DNA of 64,000 nt, from positions 248,001-312,000 of the forward strand of contig WUJK01000001.1 of NCBI GenBank assembly GCA_011317545.1, read 5' to 3'. Each line of letters starts with the position of its first letter. Position 1 is the stretch's first letter. Both the position numbers and the translations under genes were made by a program. This document shows positions 1-13,246 of the stretch, piece after piece. The notes under the pieces were generated by a model that ran no database searches, was not told the DNA's origin, and saw only the letters and a list, made by a program, of their open reading frames with translations. The DNA comes from Coniella vitis. Taxonomy: Eukaryota; Ascomycota; Sordariomycetes; Diaporthales; Schizoparmaceae.

Positions 1-2286
1 GTGCCAGGTCGAAGTCATTCTGGGGGGGGGGGTTTGTTTCGTCTGTCTTTTTTGAACGAGTCCGTCCATCCAAACACGGGTTCTTGTTACCGTGAACTTG
101 ACCATAGCTGAAACCCTTTTTGGTTCTCGTGCCCGGCCCAGGCGCAGCCAGCCAGCCAGCTGTATTGTAAACCGCACACGGCCTTGGGGGTCCAAAGTTG
201 TGACTCACGCGGATCCGTGCATGTCCTTTCTTCATTTCGGCGCGATTACAACAACTCTGACATGTAGAGGCCCTGGCTGCCATGTGCCAAAACATGTTGG
301 AAAACCTTTGACCTGACTGCCTTTCGCATGATTTGGCTGGGGGCGAGGGGGCACAGGGAAACCTCAATAAGCCAGGTTTGGCCTATTCCACGGCGGCAAG
401 GGGGGGAGGTTGTTGCCTCATTTATGCGGGCACCGTGAGGAGATGGTAAACAAACTATTGTGGAGCCCGTCTCTTGTGTTGGACTGTTGAAAAAGGTTGT
501 TTGTTGGGGCTTGATTTTCTTCTGTTCTCTTTTTTTTTTTCTCTCTTTTTGTCGTAGTTGTCTGTCTGGTGTGGATCTGGATGGTTTATTGGGCTGTGTT
601 AATGCTTTTGTGTTTTTCTTTTTCCTCAGGCTGGGGCAAGGAGGTCCAATGAACGGGGGAGTGGGCTGTGATTGTCCTTTGTGATCGAAGCCCTCTTGCG
701 TCAACATTTACGCCGGGGGGGGGGGGTTATGGAGGCTGGCTAATTGACCGGCTCAAGGAAGCACAGCACGCTGAACATGTACACACGCATGTATGTAATG
801 CACGGTCAGATAGAAAGAAGGTGTAACTCGGTCGCAGCAGGTCTGGACAAACATGCACCTCTAGTCTGGATGGAACCTACATTGACACTGACTGGGGAAA
901 GGGGGGGGGGGTGGTTCTTGGTGCTGGGTGTGTACAGAAGCGCGTAACGCAGAGCCTCGTGGAGCTACTGTTTCCTGAGTGTGCTAAGGGCTTGTTCAAA
1001 AAACAAGAAGAGAGGGAGAGAGAGAGATGAACGTAAGGAAAAACGGGCTCAGGGTCTCATGGGCAGCAAACAGCCAGCCCTTGTGCGAAATCGATAATTT
1101 GAAGCCATGGTAGGTAGCCAGTCGTTGCGCAAACGAAAGGAGTGAGTCCAGGAGATCCAAATGGGCGGCTTGATACGAGCGAGCTCAAGCTGGAAGTCAA
1201 AGGAAATAATGTTCTTCACAAAGTATACCGAGAGAATTTTAACAAGGCATCCTCTACTTTTTTGGTGGAGTGACTATCTTATTTGTGAGTCCGGATGTGT
1301 ACGTCTGTCTTGTCTATACATGAAACTATGTAAGAGGTAAACGTGTACCTCTCGTGTTTTATCTGTGACCAACTGCCCCCGATGAACTGCACGCTCCGAG
1401 ATGGCAAGACACAAAAATCTAGAGACATTCAATCTCATCTTGCAGCTATTATCAAGTACATGAGTACATTGGCAGCGGCTAATTACCAAAAATGGTCGAC
1501 AAGGACAAGGACAGCGCGAGCGTTGCATCAGCTTAGGAAAAAGCAGCTTCACGATATAAATGGGCGAGACATCGGGGAAAGGGGGAATGGGTTTTGGGTG
1601 CCGGTTGGAAATCACGAGGATGGTAGTCATGTGCACAACTATCGCCATCGTGTCGAAACTGTGCATATGCGTTTGGATGAAACATCGATGGTGTCAATAT
1701 GTTTGACTCTGATGGCTGGCTGGAATCGGGGTATACGAATATGTTTGTGGGTGAAAGATGAGGAGAATCTAGTGTGGATAAAGTATGCTAGGTATGGTTT
1801 GTGTCAGCCCTTGTGCAGCTACTCTCAGGGAAGAGAAGCTTACCTTTGATGGACCAATTTCCAGTGTACAAGTTCCATTTTCTATGATTTTATCGCTCAC
1901 AGTTTGATCTGCCATACGCTGGGCTTTTCTTTGTGTTGGATATCTTGTGTCTTGAGTAGCCGGCCTACCTGTAACGCCAACTCTCATCTCAAGTAATGTA
2001 TACTAGATTCTATGCATAGTAAATGCCGTGCCATGCTATATGCCAGGATTTCAGCCACGAATAGGTTCTACAAACACAAGGAATCATAGCAGTAACGCAG
2101 TTGGCGAAGCCGAGGTCACGATTAGAAGATGAAATAGCCTAAGTTCAAGGTGTTCCTCAGTCATGAAACACAGTAGTCACTTGCATATACAGCATACTTT
2201 TCATCACAAACACATCTACACACACATGATAGGAGTATTTAGGAAAGCAAAGTGAGTTAAAAGTCTTTATATTGATATTCTACCTA

Positions 2287-2315
2287 GAGAGAAGAGAGAG
2301 AGAGAGAGAGAGAAA
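2287..2315. repeat. GA microsatellite
   Basis: Nearly pure GA dinucleotide run interrupted by one AA step, in intergenic DNA just upstream of the tandem duplication at 2401-2554. Confidence 0.85.
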
Positions 2316-2400
2316 AGATAGGTGTGCGGAGCGGAGCGGAGTCTTTTTCAGGATTTCTTGGAGTTTTTTTTTTCTTCTTTTTTTCTCTCTTTTTTTTTTT

Positions 2401-2554
2401 TTAGGAGACAGAGGGAGAGAAGAGATGGTTGAAAGGTCTGCGGGAGCGAATGTTGTGGAAGTTTTGTTTAGGTGGTTTTTTTAGGAGAGAAATAAGAGAG
2501 AAGAGATGGTTTGAAGGTCTGCGAGAGCGAATGTTGTGGACGTGTTTAGGTGGA
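2401..2554. repeat. Imperfect tandem duplication, about 77 bp unit
   Basis: Two adjacent copies, roughly 2401-2480 and 2481-2554. Both start TTAGGAGA, share AGAGAAGAGATGGTT, AAGGTCTGCG and GAGCGAATGTTGTGGA, and end TGTTTAGGTGG. They differ by scattered substitutions and a few small indels. No coding function is visible. Confidence 0.85.
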
Positions 2555-4015
2555 CTAGGATTTTTCGTCGGTTCAGGGGGGCCAGGCCTAGTCGTGCTGC
2601 CCCCCTGAGGAAAGAAGGAAGGAAAAAGAAAGAGAAATGGACGAGGGGAGGACCTCGAGTTATTTATATCCAGATGAGAAAGGGGAGACGTGCTTGTCCT
2701 GGTAGCGTGGAAGAGAGAAGAGACGCAAACGGGGGATTCTTGAAGAGCTAGGTGATGCTTCACAAAATGGAGTCACGGTTCTGGTTACTGGCTTCTACCT
2801 AAGCGACACGCCCATCTCGGCTTGCGTGGCCAAATGTTGGGTTCTGGTTAAAGCCCCCGACCGGACTTGGCTTTGCAGAACAATTAGTGCATCAATTCTG
2901 GTGGCGAGATATCGTGAGTATTGTAAGACGCCGGGGAGAGTATAAATCTGTGAGTCACGGCAACCTATACTACAGCCGGTCGTCCGCAATGGGCTCGTCT
3001 GTTGGTTAGCGGACTGCATTCGTCAAGCAAATGGTCAAGAAGGGGAAAAAGGTGATACGAGGTTCTGATCATGAGGTCAATGATCTCGTGTACGCCAAGG
3101 AGAATGCTGGAAGTCCGTAGCCCTGATTGCAACGAGGAGAATCACGCGATCGTGAGGGTGGCAGTGTCCAACTACTGCTACTCAAGTGCGTAATGGACGT
3201 GGACTATACTGAAAGCAAACAGCGTTGTGAGCTAAGCCTGTCGAACCTGAGGAAGGTATTCAGAACCGTTTGCAAAAGATGTATGAGGAAATATAGCCTT
3301 GGAAAGACATGGAGTGGGAATTATCACCAAAACATGAACCGGATCTCCGCTTCGGGATTCCATCACAGCACCTTACGTATCATACGTATGATCGAAATCT
3401 TGAGATATCATATGTGCCATATACATCAGTCTGAGATGATGATATAGTCAGTCCTCAGACAAGTTGAATCGAGTCCTTTACTCGACTATCTTTTCCTATG
3501 GCTTACACGTACACAAACTGGGAGATGGAGTCTCACGGAAGCAAGAGAACAGGATTTATAAGCCGAAATCAGCTTCAGATCATATCGAGGTCTCTTGTTG
3601 GGAGTCGAGAGTGTCTCGGTCCTCTTGTGTGGAAAGAACTACCTTGACAAGTTCACGGTAGGTTCCATATCCCCATACCTCAAGACCAACAGATACCAAG
3701 CAGATGTAGTGCGAATTGTACAACGGAGGCTTTTGACAAGTGGCCTTGTAGACTACCTCATACTCTAGTATTTCCAGACTCGTCAATTCATACTACACAT
3801 TCAATAATTCAACGTTGCTCATCTCGCCCAAGTCCCGTGTGACCTCACCGTCGCCATCTAATCCTATGTCTATGAAATGGTATCCTTGAAGGGGAAAATG
3901 AAAAAAAAAAAAACGCAAAGTACCTTCAACGACACTTGCTGCAAACACGTGCAAAGACCCTATGCGTCTGATGTGACGAGAGTATCCAGACTCTTTGAGG
4001 GAAAAAAAAAAAATC

Positions 4016-5580
4016 TTAGTTGGCTTTTGCCTGGCTGGCGTCGACACCCCATCGCTTGCTTTCATCACCTCCTTCCCAGTCCTTTTCGACGTAACCAAGC
4101 TGTTGCTTTACTTTGTCGACGGTTGCCTTGTCGCCCGTGTTCTTGCCGATATTGTCGCTGTCATATGGCGCGTCAGTAAAAGCCAAACTTGACTGAAAAG
4201 TATCAAGGCTGCGTTTGTTGGAGAGCTCACCTAATCTTGACAGCTGCATTGCTGGAAGCTGAGCTGAGCTTGATGACAATGTTCATGGGCGTAGAGTTGC
4301 TGCCGTCCGTCAAGTGAGTAAAGTCATTTGTCAAGAATGTGCCAACACCAAAGGTAGGCTGGAAGCCAGCATCTTCTGCAATCTTCTTGTAGTCAAGGCA
4401 CTTTTCAATGTTAAGAGAGTCGGAAAAGACAATGACCTTCTTGTCCTTGATGCCCACGCTGTCGTAAAAGTTGCGCATTGTTTTGACAAACTCTGCTGGG
4501 TCGCCCGAATCCTGTCTGACGCCGGTGAACACCTCCGCGTAGGACTTTGGAGTCTGGCCATCGGCGCTCGTAGCCTCGACTGCTGCAGGCGGCGCACCAG
4601 GGAGCTTGTCGACAGGCTTCTTGAAGGCCTTGAGGAACTCGGGTGTTCCAAAGGTGTCGGTAAGAGCAATCCCCAAAACACCCTCACCAAAAGAGCTTAC
4701 CCAGTGACGCAGGGCCTCTTCGGTTGCATGCGGATAGTCATTCTTGATGGCTGCGATGCCCATGAACCATTCGTGAGCAACGGTGCCAACGGGTGGGATG
4801 TTGAAGCGCATGGCCAGGTGGACATTGGAGGTACCGGAAAGCTTGCCGGGCAAACCGCGCTTCTTGCCTTCCTCACTGGCCTGAACGAGGCCTCGGAAAA
4901 CGAGGGCTTGGGTGTGGTAGTCTCTGCGACGGCGGGTGCCGAATTCAGAGAAGATGCAGCCAGCCTCGAGCAGCTGGATGCCCTTGTCAAAGGCCTTCGT
5001 CTGTTGGCCGTCGTAGTTCCAGTCCGTGTCCATAAACTTGAAGTACGCCTCCGAAGTCAGGGCGAGGATGGGTACTTCGTAGAGAATTGTGTCAACCCAT
5101 GTGCCCTTGATTGCGATGTCGACACCACCGAGGTCCGTTGATGCGCCCGTGTCCTCGCCAGCTGGTACAAACTTGATGACGACCTGTTCGCGAGGGTGTA
5201 GACGAAATTCCTGGAGGAAGGCCAGGTAGTCGGGTGTCAGATAGGCACAGTGCTGTTGCAGAAAGCGCAGCTCTTCGGGGAGTAGAGAAATGTTGCCGAG
5301 CTCTGGAGTCAATGGGAGGTACGTATTAGCAACCGCGCCCTGCTCGCCGTGCGAAAACCAAACGGCATCCAAGGAATGACAAACTGGTGATTTGCGCCTG
5401 CAACCACTGGAACGCCTCTCTGGAAAGCTTCTTTTCTGGGGTGCGGTTGGTGAAGGCGTAGGTAACGGGAACGTCGCGGAAGAATTTGAAGACGGCGCAT
5501 TGCATCGTCAGCTTGTACAGATCCGTGTCGAGGAAGGAGATGACGCCCTCGGGATAGGGCGAGGAGCTGTTGAAGTCCAT
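4016..5580 (-). CDS. NPT1: Nicotinate phosphoribosyltransferase
   Basis: Preiss-Handler NAD salvage enzyme joining nicotinate and PRPP, with ATP, to give nicotinate mononucleotide. Three exons on the minus strand, 5580-5385, 5302-4231 and 4157-4016, give 469 residues, close to the yeast enzyme. Introns are GT-AG (82 and 73 bp). Visible family blocks are LDTDLYKLTMQ near residue 17, SEFGTRRRR ending near 192, GTVAHEW with the His expected to be phosphorylated near 242, LTDTFGT, GVRQDSGDP and SDSLNIEK. The C-terminal exon carries the conserved DNIGKNTGDKATV and GYVEKDW stretch. The start at MDFNSSS was chosen over an in-frame ATG 22 codons upstream because it aligns with the compact N terminus of fungal homologues. 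The enzyme is probably cytosolic/nuclear. It is divergent from UTP4, with about 970 bp between the start codons. Confidence 0.95.
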
Positions 5581-6551
5581 GGCTGCGGTGGGTGAAGACG
5601 CCGATGGTGGAGTGCGCAGTAGGTGGGATATCGAAAGGAGAGACAAGGATTTGTGAAGGGAGACGAGGACTCGTCAGCAGTGTTATAATAAGACGGATTT
5701 ATGCAGCAGCAAGCAGCAGCAGCAGAGGAGGAGGGCGACAGGAACTAGTCAATGCGGTGCGTCAGGCAGATTCACATGGATCCGAGCGAGCGAGACCCGG
5801 AAGAGGCGGCAGGGAGGGCGCGGGTGTGGAGGGTCGAGCAGAAAGGAATCATGGCGTGTTATATAATATTCTTCTGGATCAGGGTGGTGCTTAATTAAAC
5901 AAAGGCGGGCTGTTCTCTGAGCTGCCTGTTCTCCCTCGGGGCAATTGCAGTGCAGAGAAGGACATCTACAGCCTCATCTCATTCACTTGTTTTGTTCCTT
6001 TCCATAGTAGAAACACTATCGTCAGTGCTGCCCCTCCTTTGGCCAGCTGCGACACCTGCCTGGAAGATTAGAAACGTCAGTGCAGCACCAGAGGTGGGTG
6101 GGGTGGAGGGTGGGCAGATATCGAGGTACCCCAAGAGCTGCAGCACCACTGTACTGAGTACCCGGCTTAGGCACCAACTCGACACACTAAGCCAAGTATC
6201 CTTGTCTGGCAGGGCATCAATTTACAAGTACCGACCTTACTGCTCAGGACCCCACAGCATTGCGAGGCCCAGATCAGGGACCCCCTGCCACTGGTAATCG
6301 GTTTGCCTGCCGCAGAATGTTTCGCCGATAAGCAGTGACAAAAAAGTTTTTGGGTTTTTCTGATCAAGCCTCTTTGGTGATAGCAAGCCAGTGCCTCTGC
6401 TTGCTTGGACGGCACCCACACTGCAGCAGCTTCTTGTTCGCGTGTGTCCAGCCCTTCTTTCTCCAGCAACAGTCCCCCCCCTTCTTGGTCCTCGACGGCC
6501 ATCACATCAGCAAAGGGGGAACCACCAGCACCACCTGCAAAGCTGCCCACC
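5581..6551. promoter_or_regulatory. Shared upstream region of NPT1 and UTP4
   Basis: Non-coding region between two divergent start codons, expected to hold both promoters and 5' leaders. The NPT1 side has a CAG/AGC-rich patch (5705-5730). The UTP4 side becomes pyrimidine-rich just before the start. No protein or RNA gene recognised. Confidence 0.5.
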
Positions 6552-9433
6552 ATGGACATCCACCGCTGCCGCTTCGTCCCGTTCCCGGCTTCGCCCATCA
6601 ACACCATCGCCTTCTCCCACCCGCTCCTCTCGTCCAAGAGGCCTGCCCGCTTAGCCATTGGCCGCGCAAATGGCGACATTGAGATCTGGAACCCTCTCCA
6701 CGGCAGCTGGTTCCAGGAGTCCATAATACACGGTGGAAGAGACAGGAGCGTCGACTCGCTGGTCTGGGTCACAGGCGACGACGAAGTGCTGTCCAATGGA
6801 AGCGTCATTGTCGGCCGGTCGCGCCTCTTTAGCATTGGCTACACCACCACAGTAACGGAGTGGGATCTCGAGCAGGGCAGGGCCAAGAAGCACGCCAGCG
6901 GTCAGCATGGCGACATCTGGTGCATGGCTGCCCAGCCTGCGCCGCCCCCAGGCTCGTCGGCCGCCGCAGCAGGCCAGCCGCAGAGGCTCGTTGCCGGCAC
7001 CATCGACGGCAGCATCGTGCTGTACTCGATTGACGATGATGACCTGCAGTTCCAGAGAGTCCTCGTCAAGACAGCGAAGCGCAACATCAAGATGGTCAGC
7101 ATCGCCTTTCAGTCACGTCAGATTGCCGTCGTCGGTTGCTCAGACAGCGCCATCCGCGTCTACGACCTGCGTAGAGGAGAGCTCTTGCGCAAAATGACGC
7201 TGGGCAAGGACCTCATTGGTGGTTCTAAGGATATCATTGTGTGGTCTGTGAAGTGTCTCAAGAATGGTGATATTGTTTCGGGCGATTCGACTGGTCAGGT
7301 TGTGATATGGGACGGCAAGACGTACACGCAGGCGCAGCGCATACAAGGCCACAAGTCTGACGTCCTCAGCCTGGCCACAAGCGCAGATGGATCTTCGATT
7401 ATCAGCGGTGGCATGGACCGCCGCACAGCACTGTACCGTACCACACCGCGCGATCCTTCGCGCTGGCAACGAGTTTGGCACAGAAAGTACCACGACCACG
7501 ATGTCAAGGCCATGGCCTCGTTTGAAGGCCATGGAATGAGCGTCGTAGTGACCGGAGGTTAGTCTACAGCTTGTCTCGTCTTGTATAATGACTCTGGCTA
7601 ACGGTTTTTTCCTTTTTCTGTCTATTCGCAGGGCCTGATGCTACACCTGTTGTAACACCTCTCCGCCAAGCTGGAGTCGAGAACCACCGCACACTTTCCC
7701 ACTTGCCGCATTCCATCCCTCTCCAAAGCGCTCCCCAAAGTCGTCTCATTGTCAGTTGGTGGGACAGAGAAGTACACATATGGAAGCTACGCCGGCCCAT
7801 GAAGGACCTGCTCGAGGGCGAGGACGTCGAGCAGAGCATTGAGGACAACCGCAAGCTGCTTGGAAGGATACTCATCAAGGGCGAGTCCAACATTACTTCT
7901 GCTTCCATCAGCAGAGACGGTACCCTCCTTTTCGTAGCAACTGCCACCGCCATCAAGGCATTTCACCTCGCTTTGGGCGTCGATGCAGAAGACGACTTGA
8001 AGATCCGCAAGCTCGCAGTCCCCGCTTCAATGGAGAACTCGGGCTCTACACTGGTCCAGATCTCCCCCAACGGTCAGTGGCTCTGCTGGGTCCAGCAAGG
8101 CACAAAGGTTCTCGCGACCAGAATACTCCGTGACGACTCTTCCTCCGAATCTCCCATCACCATACATCCTCGGCCTGCCAAACTGGCCAGACTACGTAGA
8201 GACATTCCCAAGCACGTACGCCTTGGCGGTCTTGGCAGTTACGATAGGCGCGTCACCCACGTGGCCTTCTCACCCGACAGCGCCACCCTCGCTGCTGCAG
8301 ACCTGGCTGGCTACATTGACACTTGGGTCCTGCGACCAGTGGACAACAGCGCGCTACAGAATGGCACTACTGCCAGTGACGATGACGCGTCCAGTGAATC
8401 GGAGTCAGATCACGCCGACGACGACGACGATGCCGCCTCCTCTACCCCCTCTAGCCCACGCTGGACGCGTAACCCCAAGGCAGCCCTCCTCCCCAAACTC
8501 TCGCACTCACCCGTCGTCCTCTCCTTTTCCGACGCGGCTCTCGGCCCGGCCCTCCGCCAGGACGAGGACAGCAGTAACAAGGACATTGACGACAAGTACA
8601 TTCTTCTCGCCATCACCGCGTCATCGCGCATCTACACCTTCCATGCGCTCGCGGGCGCGCTGACGAGATGGTCGCGGCGCAACGCGGCATGGAAGCTTCC
8701 CGAGGAGATCCGCGCCACCCGCGACCTCATCAAGGGCGCGCTGTGGCAGGGCTCCCGTGTGTGGATGTACGGCACCAGCTTCCTTTTCATGCTTGACACT
8801 GCGGTCGACTATGAAGAGGATGAGTCGTCTTCTGGAGCCAAGCAAAATGGCAGCAGCAGCAATGGTGCTCACAACAAGACGAGCAGGAAGCGTAAGCGCG
8901 GCGCAGACACAGGAGCAGGGAGCAGAATGGAGAGCGCACACGCGCTTGCACCGCAGCATGTGCGTATTGCTGGTGGTGGAGGCGGGGAGTGGGTCGATGT
9001 CGAGATGGCGGACGCGGTAGATGCCGACAGCCACAATGATGACGAGGAGGAGGACTCTGAGGACGAGAATGGGGAATTGCAAAAGCTTCGCGACCAGCAA
9101 CAGACCGCCGCTGCCGCTGCCGCCACCAGTGTCATGACCAAGAACAAGGAGTCGTCGTCAGAAGAAGGTGCAGATGCCAAGCGGAGGAATTGGTGGCACA
9201 CCTACAAGTACAGACCGATATTGGGTGTTGTACCACTCAGCTCTGCCGTCCCGGGGGAGGAGGAGAAGGAGGAGCAGGCATCGGCAGCAGTCAATGGTGC
9301 GGGAGCCAGGAAGAAGAACACCAAGGCTACGAAGCAAAAACAGGCAGCGGTGACAGCTACGACACTCGAGGTTGCCTTGGTAGAGAGGCCAAAGTGGGAT
9401 GTTGATACGCCCACGCGCTATGTGGAGGATTGA
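6552..9433 (+). CDS. UTP4: U3 snoRNP-associated protein Utp4 (cirhin-like WD40 protein)
   Basis: WD40 subunit of the t-UTP/UtpA part of the nucleolar small-subunit processome, needed for early 18S rRNA processing. Two exons, 6552-7557 and 7632-9433, flank a 74 bp GT-AG intron with a CTAAC-like branch site and give 935 residues. The N terminus MDIHRCRFVP, followed by IGRANGDIEIWNP and RSVDSLVWV, is the Utp4 signature. Repeated beta-propeller blades follow (GQVVIWDGKT, GHKSDVLSLA, WDREVHIWKLRRP). The C-terminal half has acidic Ser/Asp/Glu stretches near residues 585-610 and 800-815, a basic KRKRG patch near 754, and the typical ending VERPKWDVDTPTRY. The start has a strong context (CACCATGG); an in-frame ATG 49 codons upstream leads a low-complexity Ser/Pro stretch and was rejected. 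The acidic insertions look like fungal lineage expansions. Confidence 0.95.
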
Positions 9434-9554
9434 GAAGTCACAGTGGGGTAACATACGTACAGTCACTTGGGTGCACGTGCGTACGTGTGCGTGAGTGCGC
9501 ACGAGCGAACGTACACGTAGTATGGGAGGATACACATGTGTATGTACAAGACAC

Positions 9555-9560
9555 AATAAA
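9555..9560 (+). terminator. Likely polyadenylation signal of UTP4
   Basis: Perfect AATAAA about 120 bp after the UTP4 stop codon. Confidence 0.5.
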
Positions 9561-10539
9561 AAGCAGAGCGCTGTATCACATGGAGACATCCAAAGAGCCA
9601 GCCGCGGCTGAATAGATGCTCCGTCTCGTTTTTGAGACAATGTTCATGTTGGATTATTGTTTGCATTGCTTACTGTGCATTGTATCCATGTCTTGTTGAC
9701 TCCACTCCATCAGACGAGAATCTTAAGTGGCAGATTGCAATATCTGCTTGCCAAGTTGCTGGGACCTGTACGTACTGTTTTTGTATGGAATTGGAGCATT
9801 CATTTGAATGAATCCAGACATGTAACGTTGCTTGTGCTCGTATCTTGAGCATCAGAGTGTATTTTATTGCTGGACAGAGTTTCGAAGACTTTCTGGTCAT
9901 GTTTCAGCACTTTCATTCAAGTGAAGCCAAATAGAAACAAGTCTACGCAAGTACATACTGACTGGATGCGTATTCATGGATGATGTCCAAGTGCTTGGCT
10001 GTTCACATATGGTAGCGGAGCAATATCTTTGCCCAACCGAGCCATCGCCCACGCACCCAGTCAGTTATGGTAACCGCTCTTCTATACTTACATGGTATGC
10101 CACCAAGTCCGTCCTGTGCCTTGTCCGGTGACGTTCGAGAAATCCTGGAGGTTACCACTCGTAGTCGCCATCCAGCACCAGGATCATGAAATCGCTACTA
10201 ACCTCGCCAAAGCACATGAAAAAACCAAAACCAAAACCACCACCACCACCCCAGCCATCTCGATTGGCCCACATGCTGGACTTTCCCCATGCCATTGGAA
10301 ATCATCATAATAGAGCCAGGACCTTGGAACCGGGACCCCATCCATCCATCCATTCATCAGTCCCATCTGCCGCCCACTTCCCGCTGCGCTTTGGCATTGC
10401 TTACCCCATTGTCGATTATATATATGCTGACTGCATATTTTATCATACCATGTGCTGCATACCAGGCAAATATGAACGCACGTACGTAGAAAGAACTATT
10501 TGAAAGTAACTGTGTATCACAACATCATTCCATGTTTTT

Positions 10540-10563
10540 TTCTTCTTCTTCTTCTTCTTCTTC
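10540..10563. repeat. TTC trinucleotide microsatellite
   Basis: About eight TTC units following a short T run, in intergenic DNA. Confidence 0.85.
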
Positions 10564-11425
10564 CTTTCTTTTTATATTATGGAGAACTCCTGTGGCACTG
10601 TGTGGGTGTGTATCCTATGACGGAGCTTTTGCGAACTCTACGCGCGCGATCCCCGCGGGTTATTTCTGTGTGAGTACTATGTCTATGTATGTTGATACCG
10701 CGATTACTCTGTGTGCATAAATCCAAAAAGATTAGGCACTCCACCGTGATAGCCTGGGAAAAAAAAGTTATCTATAGAAAAGTATAACTTGGATATCCTC
10801 CTATCCTTTTTTTTTTTTTTTTTGATGGAGTAGTGGGAAAAAGTCTTGGCCGTCGTGTGAAAGCATGCACACAGAGAATAAGCCACCTCCCGGCGGGGTG
10901 TTACTCATTCGAGATGCTATACTTTGCTGCCCCATCTTATTCATTATTCCAATGAAAATCCAGTTTTAAAAAACAAAAACTCACATTATCTGTTCCATGC
11001 ATGCCATAACCAATTGGGCCCCCATCGCCTAACTTGCCTCTCATCTTGCTCACGGAAGATTTAAACCCTCAAGTCGTCAACAGAACAGATAAAGTCAAAT
11101 GTAAATCTTGGTGTTTTTTTAAAAAAAAAAAAAAATATTATTATTATTATTATTAAATAAACGCTGAAGAAAAAAGCGTCCTTCAACTTTTCTCCCTTGC
11201 ATGTGTACTGCTGCTTTGTTATTATAATTACACACATGTTAGCTGTAAAAGCTCTTGGCTTCTGCGCAAGCAAATATCCACATTTTACGAAGATGGAGAT
11301 ACAGAGTGAGTGAGTGACTGGTAGTAAAAAGTATTAACATACTACGGGCGCATATACTATGGCAACAGAGAGGTTGGCCAGAGTGGAGACGTGGATGCAG
11401 GTTGTGAGACCATTTTACACATGTA

Positions 11426-11428
<3 letters not shown>

Positions 11429-11465
<37 letters not shown>

Positions 11466-11468
11466 TAG
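11429..11468. repeat. AT dinucleotide microsatellite
   Basis: About 15 AT units, interrupted once by CAT near 11460. Confidence 0.9.
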
Positions 11469-11853
11469 TATTCAAGTACATATCATCTACGCACAACGTC
11501 CTGGAACGGGTTCCGGAAGAAGGACGAGAGCGGTCTTGATGGATAAAGCCTACTTACTCATCAGTGGTCAAGAGGCGCGTCAAGGCACGCCAACGAAAAG
11601 ATATATCGACTTATATCATGCGCAGCAGCACGCTCTCAAGATCTGAAATTGATCAAAAGCCGGTAGCAACAGAGAAAAAGGCGCAAAGAAGATGAATGCC
11701 CCCATTCGAGTTTGATGTATACTTCCATGCATAGTAGTAAAGAGAATGGTCCAGCTCATTGGGTCTACACATACATATTCCTGCTTGATACCAGGCAAGA
11801 ACAAGGCAAAACAAGCACAGTACTTACCTACTAGATCTGGAAAATATATGGAG

Positions 11854-11873
11854 CATAGTACGTAAGTACTATG
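11854..11873. repeat. Inverted repeat of the CATAGTA motif
   Basis: CATAGTAC and GTACTATG face each other as perfect 8-base arms around a GTAA loop. One of several places where the dispersed TACTATGTA motif occurs as a short hairpin. Confidence 0.75.
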
Positions 11874-13047
11874 TATACGCATGAGTAGATGCTGCAACAA
11901 AAGCATACGCAAGCGCCACAATCTCTTTCCTTTTTTGAGTCAGAACAAACCATGTGCTAATGATTACATATATACTATGTATATACGGGTATTTACCATG
12001 CAATACAGGGTTATCAAAGTATGTGGCGTCTTGGGGATAACCTCCTTCCTCCCAAATCAGACTGAACCAGCTACTATGGCTCGCTAACCGAGTAGCTTTT
12101 GGCTAATGGGCCTAGCATTTAGTCTTCCATGGAAGCCGACTGACCATGTTCAAGCAGCGTATTTCGCTTGGGCTCTCGAGCAATGGATGGATAAGGGCCC
12201 TTTGAAAGGGAAAAAAGGGGGGGAAGAGGAGGAGGAGGAGGAGGAAAGAAGACAGCCAGCCAGCGCACTTTACGGCTCCCACATTGACAGAGGTCGTCAA
12301 GACACCACAGTAAAACAACGCACAGACAGCTCTTCTGAGAATGCCAAACTGGAAAACCGGTATCCAAAGGACACTTGGATGCGCAAGAGTGACCTGTAGA
12401 CCCCCAGGGAAATTGATATACATGCGTGCCTGCAGAACAGCCCACGGTCCATGTTGCTATTTACATAGTATACGATGTAGTGGCGACTGCTCTGCACCTG
12501 TATAGTTACTCTAGGAAAAGAATGGTTGCAAAGTACAACCCCGGTTCCAGCACTTTTGAATTGAAGCTTAACGAAAACAGAAAAAGACGGCCATGTCGGC
12601 CATGACGCCAAAGAATATGCTCGGCTGAGCATGGGTTTGTGTACCAGCACTCTGTACCTTTATGCTGCGAGAGGTGTAGGTGGGGCCGTGTCTCCCAAGG
12701 TTAGATGGACACCTCGAGACTTGTCTGGTTCTTTTCTGGCGGCGCAAACCTCAAATCACCGACTTGAGGAGGTAGGACGGCCGGGCGAAGTGAAGGCATC
12801 CCAGCAATTTTTTATTGTTTTTTTTTTGATCTGTTCCTCGCAACAAAGGGCAAAGAAAATGTGTTTAAAAAGGCAGGTGTCGCTATGATAGGACAACCAG
12901 TCCGCAAGGCTGACGAGGTTCGCCGCATGGCGAGCGCAAGGAATTCCCCCAACCGTGCGGCTCTCGCACGCTTTATTAATCAATGCCACGCGACAAGTTT
13001 CCGACAACCAGCCGGCTTTACCGTTCGGGCGGGTATCAACAAAAAAG

Positions 13048-13050
<3 letters not shown>

Positions 13051-13079
<29 letters not shown>
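13051..13079. repeat. CA dinucleotide microsatellite
   Basis: Uninterrupted AC run of about 14 units in intergenic DNA. Confidence 0.9.
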
Positions 13080-13081
<2 letters not shown>

Positions 13082-13246
13082 GTGAGGAATGTGGCGCGGC
13101 ATCTGGCCGTGCGAGCACAGACCGAGCGAGAGGGCCCGCAGACCAAAAGGGATACTGACAGGCAGACTTGTCTATTATGCACTGTGGTATGTCCAAGTCC
13201 AAGTATATAGTAGATGGCACAAGAGACATTAGATGTACACGTAGTA

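Larger units (their letters stand above)
1..4015. other. Intergenic region without recognisable gene
   Basis: About 4 kb with many short overlapping reading frames on both strands, none with a recognisable domain, consistent splice sites or a family match. It holds G homopolymers (near 21-32, 717-727 and 901-910), a GA-rich microsatellite near 2287-2315 and a tandem duplication at 2401-2554. The longest frame (168 codons, 1343-1849, plus) has no motif I recognise. The right end is the 3' flank of the minus-strand nicotinate phosphoribosyltransferase gene. Confidence 0.6.

Noticed and set aside
1343..1849. Plus-strand frame of 168 codons
   Set aside because: No recognisable domain, no supporting promoter or splice pattern, and composition like the surrounding non-coding DNA.
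4314..5141. Plus-strand frame of 275 codons opposite the nicotinate phosphoribosyltransferase gene
   Set aside because: Antisense shadow of a well-conserved coding exon; no domain, and the minus strand reads a complete enzyme.
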